Of a stretch of 64,000 bases of DNA, positions 55,599-64,000 are shown piece by piece. A program made the translations under genes and the position numbers. The DNA lies in contig JBFMAX010000017.1 in the NCBI GenBank assembly GCA_040755395.1, positions 1-64,000 on the forward strand. The letters run 5' to 3'. This DNA is from Nitrospirota bacterium. GTDB lineage: Bacteria > Nitrospirota > Nitrospiria > Nitrospirales > Nitrospiraceae. Below the pieces are notes generated by a model. It did no database searches and was not told the DNA's origin. It was given only the letters and a program-made list of their open reading frames with translations. Positions within the stretch are counted from its first letter, which is position 1; each line of letters starts with the position of its first letter.

Positions 55599-57170
55599 TT
55601 AGGGTGAGGATGATGCCGGGACCTGTTTTCCGGCGGCGTGAGGATCTGCGGGTTGTTGGTTGCGCGGTTCGAGATGCTCGATCACTTCCTGTTTCAGGCG
55701 GGTCGGTTCCTCGATGCGATTCTCCCGCTGAAGCGTGCCCACATCCGCGGCCTTGCGCTGATTCAGTTCGACCATGTCGACCTCGTCCCTGATGATGTGC
55801 GGGGTCAGGAAGACGAGCAGGTTGAGCTTTTCCACCTGCCGGCTCTGAAACCGGAACAGCCAGCCGAGCAGTGGAATGTCTCCCAGCAGCGGAATCTTGC
55901 GTTCGCTCAGGGTGACGTTGTCGCGTACCAGTCCGCCGATGACGAGGGTCTGTTTGTCCCGAGCGACGGTGGTGGTCTCCATCGCGCGCTTGGTGGTGGT
56001 CGGGCCGACCGGCACGGTCGCAGCGCCGGTCCCGATCGTCTGGGCCACGCTTTCCGCGATCGCCGTAATCTCCTGTTTGATTTCCAAACGCACGAGATCG
56101 TTTTCCAACACCTGCGGCGTGATTTCCAGCGTGACCCCGACGTCTTTTCGCTCGATCGTCACGAGCGTGCCGCCGGTGATGCCCTGCGCCTGTCCGGTCG
56201 GGAAGGGCCGATTCTCGCCGACGACGATCTTCGCTTTTTGATTGTCCGCAGCCATGACCTGCGGCGTGGACAGGATATTCGTGTCCGTCAGGTTCATCAG
56301 AAGTTGCAGAAACGCCCGCACGTTGATCGTGTTGAGCACGGTCAGCGCGCCTCCCGTCGCGGCTCCCGTCACCGCGCTTGTGCCTATTCCGCTGATCGTC
56401 TGAGCGAGCGAGGCCAGATCTTCGGGGGCCCGGTTGAATCCCCCGATGGCTTGTACTGACCCGCGGCTTCCCGCGGCGATCGCCTGGAGCGGGTCGCTCC
56501 CGATTTGCCGCAGGCGATCCACCTGCACTTCGAGAATGACCGCCTCCACGAACACCTGGTGGCGGCGCGTATCGATCTCGCGAAGCACGGACTGGAGCCG
56601 GTTATAGGCCGTGCGGGTGGCGCTGATGACGACGCTGTTGGTGGCTTTGTCGGCGAACACCTGAACCGGCGCTTCAAATTCCGTCATCGGCCGGAACGGC
56701 GGGCGGCCGGTCGGGGTCGCGGCCGGCACAGCTGAGGATTTGGCGACCAGGTTCGTCAGCAGCGCGGCCGTGTCGCTGGCGTTGGCGTACTTGAGTTTGT
56801 ACACGTAGACGTTCCGCTCGGGCGGCACCTCCGCCGTTTGCACGATCTGCACAACGTTTCCCTTCGGAATCGCCATCAGCCGGCTGACTTCCAAGGCGGC
56901 CAGGAACATGTTGTACGCCTGGTCCACGCTGACTTTGGTGGGAGAAAACAGCGTGATTTTCCCGGCTGTTTTCTTGGCGGTGTCGTCCAGGACGAAATTT
57001 TTCCCGGTCAGTTCGCTGATGAAGCGCACGAACACCGGCAGCTCGACCTCGTTGAAATCGAGCGTGACGCGACCGGGCTGGGGCGTTCCGTTTTGCGCCG
57101 CCGCAACGAACGTATTCATCAGCGGCAGCGCGGCCAAGGCGACGACGGCCAGCGGCTTAGCGAATCTCAT
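55599..57170 (-). CDS. gspD: Type II secretion outer-membrane secretin GspD
   Basis: A 523-residue secretin, shorter than the ~650 residues common in enteric GspD. After the signal peptide (cut near VAAAQ) come an N0-like domain (TLDFNEVELPVFVRFISELT) and N1/N3-like domains (YKLKYANASDTAALLTNL, NSVVISATRTAYNRLQ). The secretin core follows (STPQVMAADNQKAKIVVGEN, LVIGGLVRDN, IPLLGDIPLLGWLF). One periplasmic repeat domain appears to be missing. It forms the exit pore. It overlaps gspC by 14 bases. Confidence 0.93.
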   Translation of the reverse strand: MRFAKPLAVVALAALPLMNTFVAAAQNGTPQPGRVTLDFNEVELPVFVRFISELTGKNFVLDDTAKKTAGKITLFSPTKVSVDQAYNMFLAALEVSRLMAIPKGNVVQIVQTAEVPPERNVYVYKLKYANASDTAALLTNLVAKSSAVPAATPTGRPPFRPMTEFEAPVQVFADKATNSVVISATRTAYNRLQSVLREIDTRRHQVFVEAVILEVQVDRLRQIGSDPLQAIAAGSRGSVQAIGGFNRAPEDLASLAQTISGIGTSAVTGAATGGALTVLNTINVRAFLQLLMNLTDTNILSTPQVMAADNQKAKIVVGENRPFPTGQAQGITGGTLVTIERKDVGVTLEITPQVLENDLVRLEIKQEITAIAESVAQTIGTGAATVPVGPTTTKRAMETTTVARDKQTLVIGGLVRDNVTLSERKIPLLGDIPLLGWLFRFQSRQVEKLNLLVFLTPHIIRDEVDMVELNQRKAADVGTLQRENRIEEPTRLKQEVIEHLEPRNQQPADPHAAGKQVPASSSP

Positions 57171-58032
57171 ACGTCAGGGTCGTGGGTTGATTGTTGCGCA
57201 AGACATCGACTTTGACCGTCCGCTCGTTCTTCACCTGTTGAAAGACGCGCAGCATGGTGCCGGGGTCGCGGACCTCCACGCCGTTGACCCGTTGCAGGAC
57301 GTCGCCGTAACTCAACCCGATCTTTTCATAAAAGCTTGCCGGAGCGATGAAGTCGATGCGGAACCCGTCCAGCGCGCCGTTGGTGAAATGCGGCACGGCA
57401 TGGGCCTGGGTCAACAGTTTCGAGACGTCCGCCATCGCCTGTTCGACTTCGCGGCGATCCAGCACCCGGTTGACCGGAGGAGGCGCGTGCTTGCGTCCCG
57501 CGAACGTCGCCGGAGAGGCGGACGTCGCCGGCGTCGCCCCCGCTTGACCCTGGTCAAGCAGCACGAGCGGGAGCAATTCCTCCTGGCCGTCTTCCCGGAT
57601 CACGACCCCGTCCTTCCTGATCTCCGCCAACTCTCCCACATTGGGAATCTGCTCGTGCAGCCGAAACAGGTTCTGTCGTTTCGTCGCCAGATCTTCGAGG
57701 ACGGCGGAGATGCCGCCCCGGTCGCCCATGACCGTGCCCAACAGTTTTACTTTTCTGGCCACGTCGAGGGGCGGACGCTTGGCTTTGGCCGGTTGGCCCG
57801 GAAGCGCGACATCGGATGACTCTTCCTCGGGGAGCGGGAAGAGGCCGCTGGCGCGGATTTCAGCCGCCAGCTGAGCCGGCGGGACGGTCGGCGCGGCGGG
57901 TTCGGCGACCGAAGAAAACGACTGCGGAGTGAACGGCACCGAGAGCGAATGCGCGATGAACGCGTTGATCGTATGGGCGATGAAGAACGCGGACAGTGTC
58001 AGAAACAGCGCGAGTCCTATCCGCCGCCACAT
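57157..58032 (-). CDS. gspC: Type II secretion protein GspC
   Basis: A 291-residue bitopic protein. The N-terminal membrane helix (IGLALFLTLSAFFIAHTI) is followed by a Pro-rich linker and the HR domain (VKLLGTVMGDRGGISAVLED). The C-terminal PDZ domain (RIDFIAPASFYEKIGLSYGD, VLQRVNGVEV) completes it. GspC links the inner-membrane platform to the secretin and helps select substrates. It is the first gene of the operon, 120 bases from a PhoB-box-like site. Confidence 0.92.
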   Translation of the reverse strand: MWRRIGLALFLTLSAFFIAHTINAFIAHSLSVPFTPQSFSSVAEPAAPTVPPAQLAAEIRASGLFPLPEEESSDVALPGQPAKAKRPPLDVARKVKLLGTVMGDRGGISAVLEDLATKRQNLFRLHEQIPNVGELAEIRKDGVVIREDGQEELLPLVLLDQGQAGATPATSASPATFAGRKHAPPPVNRVLDRREVEQAMADVSKLLTQAHAVPHFTNGALDGFRIDFIAPASFYEKIGLSYGDVLQRVNGVEVRDPGTMLRVFQQVKNERTVKVDVLRNNQPTTLTYEIR

Positions 58033-58152
58033 AAGCCAATCGCTCTCATGAACACGCGGACGAAGCGGGTCGTCTGCTCAAGGCGCTGTATGGTATCCCG
58101 ACTGCCTCCACATCTGCAATGGGGTGACTGCATGGAATGCGTCGAATGGAAC

Positions 58153-58196
58153 AGTTAACAGGCCGCGAATGCGTCGATAACTCGCCCGTAACATTC
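58153..58196. promoter_or_regulatory. Four-unit PhoB-box-like site between gspC and tpsB
   Basis: Units AGTTAAC, CGCGAAT, CGATAAC and CCGTAAC start at 58153, 58164, 58175 and 58186, an exact 11-base period. The second unit is degenerate. It sits in the 393-base divergent gap, 120 bases from gspC and 229 from tpsB. It could serve either or both operons. No gene lies in the gap. Confidence 0.6.
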
Positions 58197-58235
58197 GCCC
58201 GGTAGATCGCTTCGCAGTTTCACAGGCTTCTGTTG

Positions 58236-58258
58236 TCATGAGCCTTCGGCTCACCCTG
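58236..58258 (+). repeat. Dispersed hairpin element, copy C
   Basis: TCATGAGCC, TTC, GGCTCA then CCCTG forms a small hairpin (TGAGCC/GGCTCA) and matches the first module of the composite repeats at 47329-47350 and 55382-55403. Confidence 0.6.
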
Positions 58259-58425
58259 TGTTAAGGAGAAGGTAAGGAGGCAGTTTCAGAACAGTCGATC
58301 GGGAAAATGGAACTCGGCACATCAACAGGAAAAAGAACAGCGCGAGTCCCGGCGCGAACCAAAGCAAGGCCCAAGGGCGGGCTGAGCGTTCTGCGTGACG
58401 GGCGCTTTGAGGAAAGCGATGGCGC

Positions 58426-60285
58426 ATGAAAGGACGGGGTGGGGTGGCTTTCCTTGCCCTCGCGCTCTGCGCCGGTCTGGTCGCCGCCATGATTGAGCCG
58501 GCGACGGTCGTTGAAGCCGCTCCATCGGGCAGACCGGACGATCACCGGAAAGCCCGAACCGTTTCTCGATGGGGCCATGCGCAGGAGGCTGAACCGAGAA
58601 AGGTTGCGAAAGCGGATAGCGCGACGTCCGGCCGGGAAGCAGCCAATCCGCCTGTCGCCCAGACGCCGGAGCCCCCTTCTCCGACACCCGAGCCTCCGGG
58701 CTTTGACATAAAAGCATTCATCGTAGAAGGAAGCTCGCTGCTCTCTCCGGAAAAGATCAACGGCGTGCTCGATCAACACAGAGGTTCGGGGAAGACCATT
58801 GCCGACATCGAGAAGGCCCGGCACGAGCTGGAGAGAGCCTATCAGGCGTTGGGGTATCCCACCGTCATCGTCATCATTCCTGAACAGACCATCGAGAACG
58901 GCGTCGTGCGCCTGACGGTTGTGGAAAGCCGGATCGGCGAGGTCCGCATGGTCGGGAACACCTACTATTCCCGCTACAACATTCTCGCCAAACTGCCGTC
59001 GCTCCGTCCCGGCGCCCTGATCCATGAGCCCACTCTGGTCAAAGAGCTCGACGCCGTCAACGTGAACCCGGATCGCAAGATCACGCCGGTGCTGAAACCG
59101 GGAACGGAAACGGGCACGGTGGATGTCGAGCTGAAGGTCAACGAGCGGCTGCCGCTGCACGCCCGGATGATCGGCGACAACAAGGGCCCGTTCACGACGC
59201 CGGCCAACCGGCTGACGGCGGAGGTCCAGTACACGAACCTGTGGGACGAAGATCATATTCTGACTCTGCAGACGACCCAGACGCCGGAGGACTGGGGCGC
59301 GGTGCAAGCCTACGGCTTCAGCTACGTCGCGCCGATCATGGGGCCGCAGCATGTGCTGGCCGTGTACGCGTCGAAAGTCACGAGCACGTCGGTGTTGGCC
59401 GGAACGACGTTGGCGTTGAGTCCCGGCGACGTATCGGTCGCGGGGAACGCCACCATCGCCGGCCTCCGATATTTCTTCCCTGTGTTCGAAGGGACGACGA
59501 CCACGCATCAGATCGCGCTGGGCGCAGACTACAAACGTCTCGAGAAAACCGAGGCGACGTTTCCCGGACCGCTCGGCACGGCCGTCGTTTTGAGCCCGAT
59601 CCAATACACGCCGCTCTCTCTCGGATACACCGGCATCCGTCCCGATGCATGGGGCATCACCCAATTTTCCGTCACGGCGAAAGGCTACTGGCCGATCATC
59701 CCGGGCGGAAAGAAGGCGGACTTCGCCGGAGACCCGGCCGATCCGTTCAACAAACCGGGCAACCGCGCCGGCTCGACCGGAAGATTCGCGGTCCTGCAGG
59801 CCGGCCTGGATCGAACTCAACCCTTGCCGCTGGGGTTCAGTCTCTCGCTGCACGCGGACGGCCAATGGGCCAGTGAACCCCTGGTGCCGGCCGAACAATA
59901 TTTCGCCGGCGGGATGGACACGGTCCGGGGCTACATCCAGAACGAATCGCTCGGCGACCACGCGGTGCGCGGGCGGGCGGAGCTGCTCTCCCCGCCGCTG
60001 CCGGAGATCCCGCTTGATCGGTTCTGGCAGCGACGGCGCGCGTCGTCGCTCAAGATCACCTGGAAGGTGCTCGCGTTCTATGACGCCGTCACTCTCTGGG
60101 TGCGGGATGCGCCGATCGGGCAGAAGGATCAGTTTCGATTGGAAGGCATCGGTGGGGGAGTCCGCGCGCAACTGGTGCCCTACAATCTCCAGCTCCAGGT
60201 GGATCAAGGGTTCGCGTTGCAAGACGCGACCGTCACGCGGGCGGGCGACACCTTCGTCCATTTCATGGTGAGTCTGGCCTATTAA
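58426..60285 (+). CDS. Two-partner secretion transporter TpsB (ShlB/FhaC/HecB family)
   Basis: A 619-residue outer-membrane transporter. Signal peptide at the N terminus, then a Pro-rich periplasmic stretch (TPEPPSPTPEPPG). POTRA domains cover ~93-250 (IKAFIVEGSSLLSPEKINGV, VRLTVVESRIGEVRMVGNTY). A 16-strand barrel follows with the conserved VRGY motif in GGMDTVRGYIQNES. The aromatic end is FMVSLAY. It exports the TpsA protein encoded 16 bases downstream. Confidence 0.92.
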   Translation: MKGRGGVAFLALALCAGLVAAMIEPATVVEAAPSGRPDDHRKARTVSRWGHAQEAEPRKVAKADSATSGREAANPPVAQTPEPPSPTPEPPGFDIKAFIVEGSSLLSPEKINGVLDQHRGSGKTIADIEKARHELERAYQALGYPTVIVIIPEQTIENGVVRLTVVESRIGEVRMVGNTYYSRYNILAKLPSLRPGALIHEPTLVKELDAVNVNPDRKITPVLKPGTETGTVDVELKVNERLPLHARMIGDNKGPFTTPANRLTAEVQYTNLWDEDHILTLQTTQTPEDWGAVQAYGFSYVAPIMGPQHVLAVYASKVTSTSVLAGTTLALSPGDVSVAGNATIAGLRYFFPVFEGTTTTHQIALGADYKRLEKTEATFPGPLGTAVVLSPIQYTPLSLGYTGIRPDAWGITQFSVTAKGYWPIIPGGKKADFAGDPADPFNKPGNRAGSTGRFAVLQAGLDRTQPLPLGFSLSLHADGQWASEPLVPAEQYFAGGMDTVRGYIQNESLGDHAVRGRAELLSPPLPEIPLDRFWQRRRASSLKITWKVLAFYDAVTLWVRDAPIGQKDQFRLEGIGGGVRAQLVPYNLQLQVDQGFALQDATVTRAGDTFVHFMVSLAY

Positions 60286-60301
60286 CCCTGTGGGAGGCGG
60301 T

Positions 60302-63300
60302 GTGACACGACCGGCATTCTCGGCGATGGCCTATCTCATAATCGATGGGCGAAGACTACGACGGTGCATCCTGAACCTGCTGGGCCGGAGCCGGGGCGTC
60401 ATCGTCACGGCCTGGCTCGTCATCGGCTGGGCATTCCAGCTCACAGTCCCTTTAGAGGTGGTCGGTCAGGTCAACGGGCTCTCCGTTGTGCATGGAGAAG
60501 GCACGATCACCGGCTCCGGGACCGCCAACATCACGCTCCAGCAGCAGACGGGGAAACTCATCGCCCACGCCAATCAGTTCGATATCATCCAAGGTCAGAC
60601 GGTTCAGGTGCTCCAGCCGGTCGGAGCGGCCGCGCTGATCCGCGTCTTCGACAACAAAGCGAGCGTCATCAACGGGAATCTGTTCGCCAGTTCGTTGCTG
60701 TTTTTACTGAACCCGAACGGCGTGTTGTTCGGACCGACCGCCCAGGTCAATGCCGGGGGGCTCGTCGCCTCGACTCTTCATATGAGCGACGCCGACTTTC
60801 TGGCCGGGAGTTACCGGTTGGGCGTCGCCTCCACGCACGTCGGCCTGCCCGATACCATTGCGAACAGCCTGGTCCGCAACGAAGGGTCGATCACGGCCGG
60901 CGCGCAAGGCGTCTATCTCTTCGCCCACAACGTCGAAAACGCCGGCATCATCAAGAGCCCCGACGGTCATATCGCGCTGGCGGCGGGATCAAGCGCCTTT
61001 CTCTCGAACCGTCCCGACGGCCGAGGCTTGTTCGTCGAAGTGACGGCGCCGGCCGGACAGGCGGCGAATCTGAACGAACTGATGGCCGACGGGGGCCAGG
61101 TGAGTTTGTTCGGACGAGTGGTCAACCAAAGCGGTTTAGTCCAGGCAAACAGCGTGCGCGAGCGCAACGGCCGCATCGAATTGGTCGCCGACGAACGCGT
61201 GGCTTTCACGGCCGGCAGCCGGACATTCGCCAAGGGCGACGGCCAAAGCGCATCGGACGGAGGCACGATCATCGCCATGGCGACGGGGGGAAGCGGCGCG
61301 CAAGGGCAGGTCGCGGTCGAGGCCGGCGCGACGTTGGATGTCTCGGGAAGCGCGCAGGGCGGACACGGGGGGCTGATCGCGCTGGGAGGTGGATCACAGG
61401 GGACGAACGTGACGCAGAACGGGACCCTGTCGCTCTTCGCTCAGCCGGGATTCGTGACTGGCCGCTTCCAGCTTATTCCGGAGAATCTGGAGATTGTCGA
61501 CCTGAACAATCTCCCGCGGGTTCCCGATCTGACGCTCATCGCGATGAAGGACATCACGGTGAACGGCAGCTTTTTCAATCTCGCCCAGTTGCCGTTGGAT
61601 GCCGGCCGAACGGGCACGTTGCGCCTCAAGGCGGGCGGCAACATCCGCTTCACGGATTCGTTCGTCAACGGAGGAGCGGGCGGGCGCTGGGATATTCAGC
61701 TCCACGCGCGGAACGATATCCTTCTGACGGGCGCCGACTTCATCACCACGAGGTCGGGGAGCCTCGAGCTGACGGCCGGGCGGGACATTCAGTTGCTGGA
61801 GGGAAGCTTCGGGCTCTCCAGTCTCCAGACCCTGCAGGGCGGCGATATCACGCTCAGCGCCGGGCGCGATGTCATCGCACCGGCGGCGTTTGAATCCGGC
61901 AAAGGCATTCTGGTCGGCGGACCCGGCGACCTGTGGATCACAGCGGGCCGGGATTGGTTGGGCAGTCTTCCCGGGTCGCCCGTTCAGACCGGCCCGGGGT
62001 TCCTCTTGACGAACGGAACCGCGACGGTCGTCGCGGGGCGGAACATCGGGTCATCGAAGGCCTATGCCAATCTGACGTTGGGCAGCGCGCAAGTGACCAT
62101 GACTTCAGTCGGCTCGTCGTTTTTAGGTTTGGCCGAAGATGCCGGCGTCGCCGCCGACCCGAATCGGATCGATGTCACCGCCGATCCGAACAACAGCCTG
62201 AACCTTCGCTCCGTGACCGGCCATATCTTCCTGAAGCCGCCGGAGTTGGCGAATTTTGAAAAGCTCCGCACAATTTATCCTGCGTCATTCACGGCCAAGG
62301 CGGACCAGGGCGATATCGTCGTCGAAAGCAACCTCAGTTTTTGGCCGTCGGTGACCGGGCGTCTCGACTTTTTTGCCGGCAACAGCATCAGAGGGGTGAA
62401 CAAGACGCTTCCGCCGGAACCGGACGCCACCGCCAGGCTCATCTTTGTCGGCCTGCCGGGACAGGGCGGGCAATGGCGATGGGTGACGCTCGAACAAGCT
62501 GAGGCCGACCCCGTGCTGAACACCTTGTATCTGGCGCAAACGCCGCCGCCCGGCGCGCCCCCGATACCCTCGGACCTGCTCAATAATCCGCCTCTGGTGA
62601 TCAACCAAACGCCGGCGCCGGTCGTCAAACTGTTTCAGAACGAGCTGCAAAGCGCCATCGCCGACAACGCTACGGGGTCGGCCGAGGGACTGCTCAGCGC
62701 GCTCGACAAGCCAGCTCAAAACGTGCCGGTCCATCAGCCGGCTCCCGTCCGCTTTACAACGGGGGCCGGGAGCATTTCGACGCTTCGTCTGGATCTGTAC
62801 AGTCCGTCGCTCAAGAAACAGATCGACGTCTCGTCGGCTGCGGACATCACGGCTTTCTCCTCCCGCATGGCGGCGCCGGATTTGGGACGCGACGCCGCAG
62901 GGGCTCCGATCGCGGGTGCACGGGTCAGCGCGGAAGGCGACATCGACCTGAAGAAGCTCGGCACGCAAAATGCGCCGAGCGGACTGGAATTTTACGGCAC
63001 GGGAGTCGCCGTCGTGCGGGCCAAGGGCGATCTCAATCTGGCGGACAGTCGCGGGATCGTGCACGATTTGCGGCCGGGGCGTCCGGGAGATTCCGATCAG
63101 GGCGGACTGCTGGACATCGCGGTCGGCGGCAATCTCGAGATGGTCCAGACCAAGATCAACACCGGCAACGGCGCCTCGATCTTCATTCACGGACTGGATG
63201 TCGGACCGTTGCTCGATGCGAACGGGGATCCCCTGACCGATGTCAACGGCCGACCGGCCGTGGGCCCGGGCAGTGTGCTGACCGGAACCCAGCCGGCCCG

Positions 63301-64000
63301 GGGAAGCAATCCCGGCACGGTCGGTCGGCCGGTCCTCGCTGAAGTCGCGAAGAACGGAGAAGCGTCCGCCATCCTGATCTTCGGCAAGGAAGTCCTCGTG
63401 AATGACACGGCCGTGCTGACGCAGGCCGATGTTCGTCACGACACGTTGGTCCTGGACCGAAATCCCGTCATCGTGGAGCAGTCCGGCAAGATGTACATCA
63501 TTGCGGACGGCAAGGCCTACCAGGTGGATCGCAATCCCGTGATCGGTGCGGACGGTCGGCCGGTCCTGGCCGACGGAAGACCGGCTCTGGTGAACGGGCG
63601 ACTCGTGCTCCAGGTCGAGGGGCGGCCGGTCGCGATCGTCAATCCGGTCGGGGGCCGCGTCAACGTCGGGACCAATACGCGGCGACAGGCGGAGGACACC
63701 GGCATCGTCACGCTCCGCGGAGGAGGTATCGACATCAAAGCCGTCGGCAACGTGGAGGTGAATCGATCGCGCGTCGCAACCTTGGGCGGCGGAGACACCG
63801 CCATCTCGTCCATGAACGGCGACGTCAATGCCGGCAGCGGCGGCAAAGACGAACGGACCGCGTTCAACGTGGAAACGGTCCTTCCGAACGGAACAAGCAT
63901 TTTCACGACCTACGAGGTACCGGGCAGCGGCATTTTCACATTCCATCCCAACGACCCGGAGTTTCCGCTTCCGTTCCCGAAGTTCGACACGCCGGCGATC
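60302..64000 (+). CDS. TpsA exoprotein, filamentous haemagglutinin-type (3' end outside window)
   Basis: An open frame of 1233 codons from GTG 60302 to the right edge without a stop. The long N-terminal leader has a hydrophobic core near residues 33-48 (GVIVTAWLVIGWAF), as in extended TPS signals. The TPS domain contains SLLFLLNPNGVLFGP and AQVNAGGLVAST. Glycine-rich beta-helix repeats follow. Near residues 960-1120 short GRPVL/GRPAL/GRLVL and DRNPVI repeats occur. It should be secreted by the upstream TpsB and act at the cell surface or be released. Substrate or adhesion target unknown. GGAGG precedes the GTG. Confidence 0.9.
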   Translation, partial: MTRPAFSAMAYLIIDGRRLRRCILNLLGRSRGVIVTAWLVIGWAFQLTVPLEVVGQVNGLSVVHGEGTITGSGTANITLQQQTGKLIAHANQFDIIQGQTVQVLQPVGAAALIRVFDNKASVINGNLFASSLLFLLNPNGVLFGPTAQVNAGGLVASTLHMSDADFLAGSYRLGVASTHVGLPDTIANSLVRNEGSITAGAQGVYLFAHNVENAGIIKSPDGHIALAAGSSAFLSNRPDGRGLFVEVTAPAGQAANLNELMADGGQVSLFGRVVNQSGLVQANSVRERNGRIELVADERVAFTAGSRTFAKGDGQSASDGGTIIAMATGGSGAQGQVAVEAGATLDVSGSAQGGHGGLIALGGGSQGTNVTQNGTLSLFAQPGFVTGRFQLIPENLEIVDLNNLPRVPDLTLIAMKDITVNGSFFNLAQLPLDAGRTGTLRLKAGGNIRFTDSFVNGGAGGRWDIQLHARNDILLTGADFITTRSGSLELTAGRDIQLLEGSFGLSSLQTLQGGDITLSAGRDVIAPAAFESGKGILVGGPGDLWITAGRDWLGSLPGSPVQTGPGFLLTNGTATVVAGRNIGSSKAYANLTLGSAQVTMTSVGSSFLGLAEDAGVAADPNRIDVTADPNNSLNLRSVTGHIFLKPPELANFEKLRTIYPASFTAKADQGDIVVESNLSFWPSVTGRLDFFAGNSIRGVNKTLPPEPDATARLIFVGLPGQGGQWRWVTLEQAEADPVLNTLYLAQTPPPGAPPIPSDLLNNPPLVINQTPAPVVKLFQNELQSAIADNATGSAEGLLSALDKPAQNVPVHQPAPVRFTTGAGSISTLRLDLYSPSLKKQIDVSSAADITAFSSRMAAPDLGRDAAGAPIAGARVSAEGDIDLKKLGTQNAPSGLEFYGTGVAVVRAKGDLNLADSRGIVHDLRPGRPGDSDQGGLLDIAVGGNLEMVQTKINTGNGASIFIHGLDVGPLLDANGDPLTDVNGRPAVGPGSVLTGTQPARGSNPGTVGRPVLAEVAKNGEASAILIFGKEVLVNDTAVLTQADVRHDTLVLDRNPVIVEQSGKMYIIADGKAYQVDRNPVIGADGRPVLADGRPALVNGRLVLQVEGRPVAIVNPVGGRVNVGTNTRRQAEDTGIVTLRGGGIDIKAVGNVEVNRSRVATLGGGDTAISSMNGDVNAGSGGKDERTAFNVETVLPNGTSIFTTYEVPGSGIFTFHPNDPEFPLPFPKFDTPAI

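Noticed and set aside
58261-60261. Long minus-strand frame opposite tpsB
   Set aside because: Its composition (Arg, His, Asp, Gln rich) is typical of an antisense shadow in high-GC DNA, and tpsB on the plus strand has clear family motifs.
60364-61893. Plus-strand 509-residue frame inside tpsA
   Set aside because: It is in a different frame from the TPS domain, and its Arg/Gly/Gln-rich composition marks it as a shadow.
62285-63946. Long minus-strand frame opposite tpsA
   Set aside because: It is antisense to the continuous TpsA frame and has no recognisable domain.
1-64000. rRNA or tRNA genes
   Set aside because: No rRNA-like stretches or tRNA-type T-loop and acceptor-stem patterns were seen by eye; a covariance-model scan would be decisive.

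Overview
The window is about 60% GC, densely coded and lacks rRNA, tRNA and CRISPR arrays. The gene set suggests a motile, Gram-negative, free-living bacterium: flagellin with FliD/FliS, a che operon with CheZ and CheV, MotAB, a complete outer-membrane type II secretion machine, two-partner secretion and a phosphate porin. Gene style and combination fit Nitrospirota (Nitrospira-like). That placement is inference, since no ribosomal or nitrification marker is present.

Layout. (1) 168-12582, + strand: a carbohydrate-modification island with a B12-type radical SAM enzyme, a very large GT/methyltransferase/GT2/GT2/TPR fusion, two GT9 enzymes and a Maf-like/CgeB-like fusion. It ends directly before the flagellin gene and is a good candidate for flagellin glycosylation. 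Decayed genes lie inside it: an Uma2-family pseudogene and a truncated glycosyltransferase. (2) 12635-16205: a sigma-28-type promoter, fliC, flaG, fliD, fliS and a FliT-like gene. (3) 16518-32982: PilZ, HTH and HEAT-repeat proteins, then cheR, a receiver gene, cheY, cheZ, cheA, cheV, a chemoreceptor with an in-frame amber codon, cheB, a heme-binding-type chemoreceptor, cheW, motA and motB. (4) 33110-39588: a signalling operon that combines an RsbV-like STAS protein, an RsbU-like receiver-PP2C phosphatase, a giant hybrid histidine kinase, an HPt protein and an RsbW-like ATPase. (5) 39903-43915: a small lipoprotein, a PstS-like phosphate-binding protein, another lipoprotein and a phosphate-type porin. 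(6) 44141-58032, - strand: type II secretion genes gspC, D, (an outer-membrane barrel), E, F, G, H, I, J, N, L, M, K. (7) 58426-64000, + strand: a TpsB/TpsA two-partner secretion pair, with tpsA running off the right edge.

Two patterns stand out. First, four intergenic sites carry three or four 7-bp GTTAAC/TGTAACA/CGTTA-like units at an exact 11-bp period, the architecture of a PhoB box. They lie before pstS, before the phosphate porin, before the barrel gene inside the T2SS locus, and between gspC and tpsB. This suggests that the whole 40-64 kb half is a phosphate-starvation uptake and secretion region, comparable in logic to the Hxc T2SS and PdtA/PdtB of Pseudomonas. Second, dispersed repeats have entered coding sequence. 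A four-helix-bundle (23S-IVP type) cassette bounded by inverted repeats is fused in frame to the GspG pseudopilin. A 213-bp MITE-like element supplies the gspG stop codon, and six tandem heptamers encode part of the GspH leader. Intergenic-type repeats also interrupt a GT9 enzyme and CheV.
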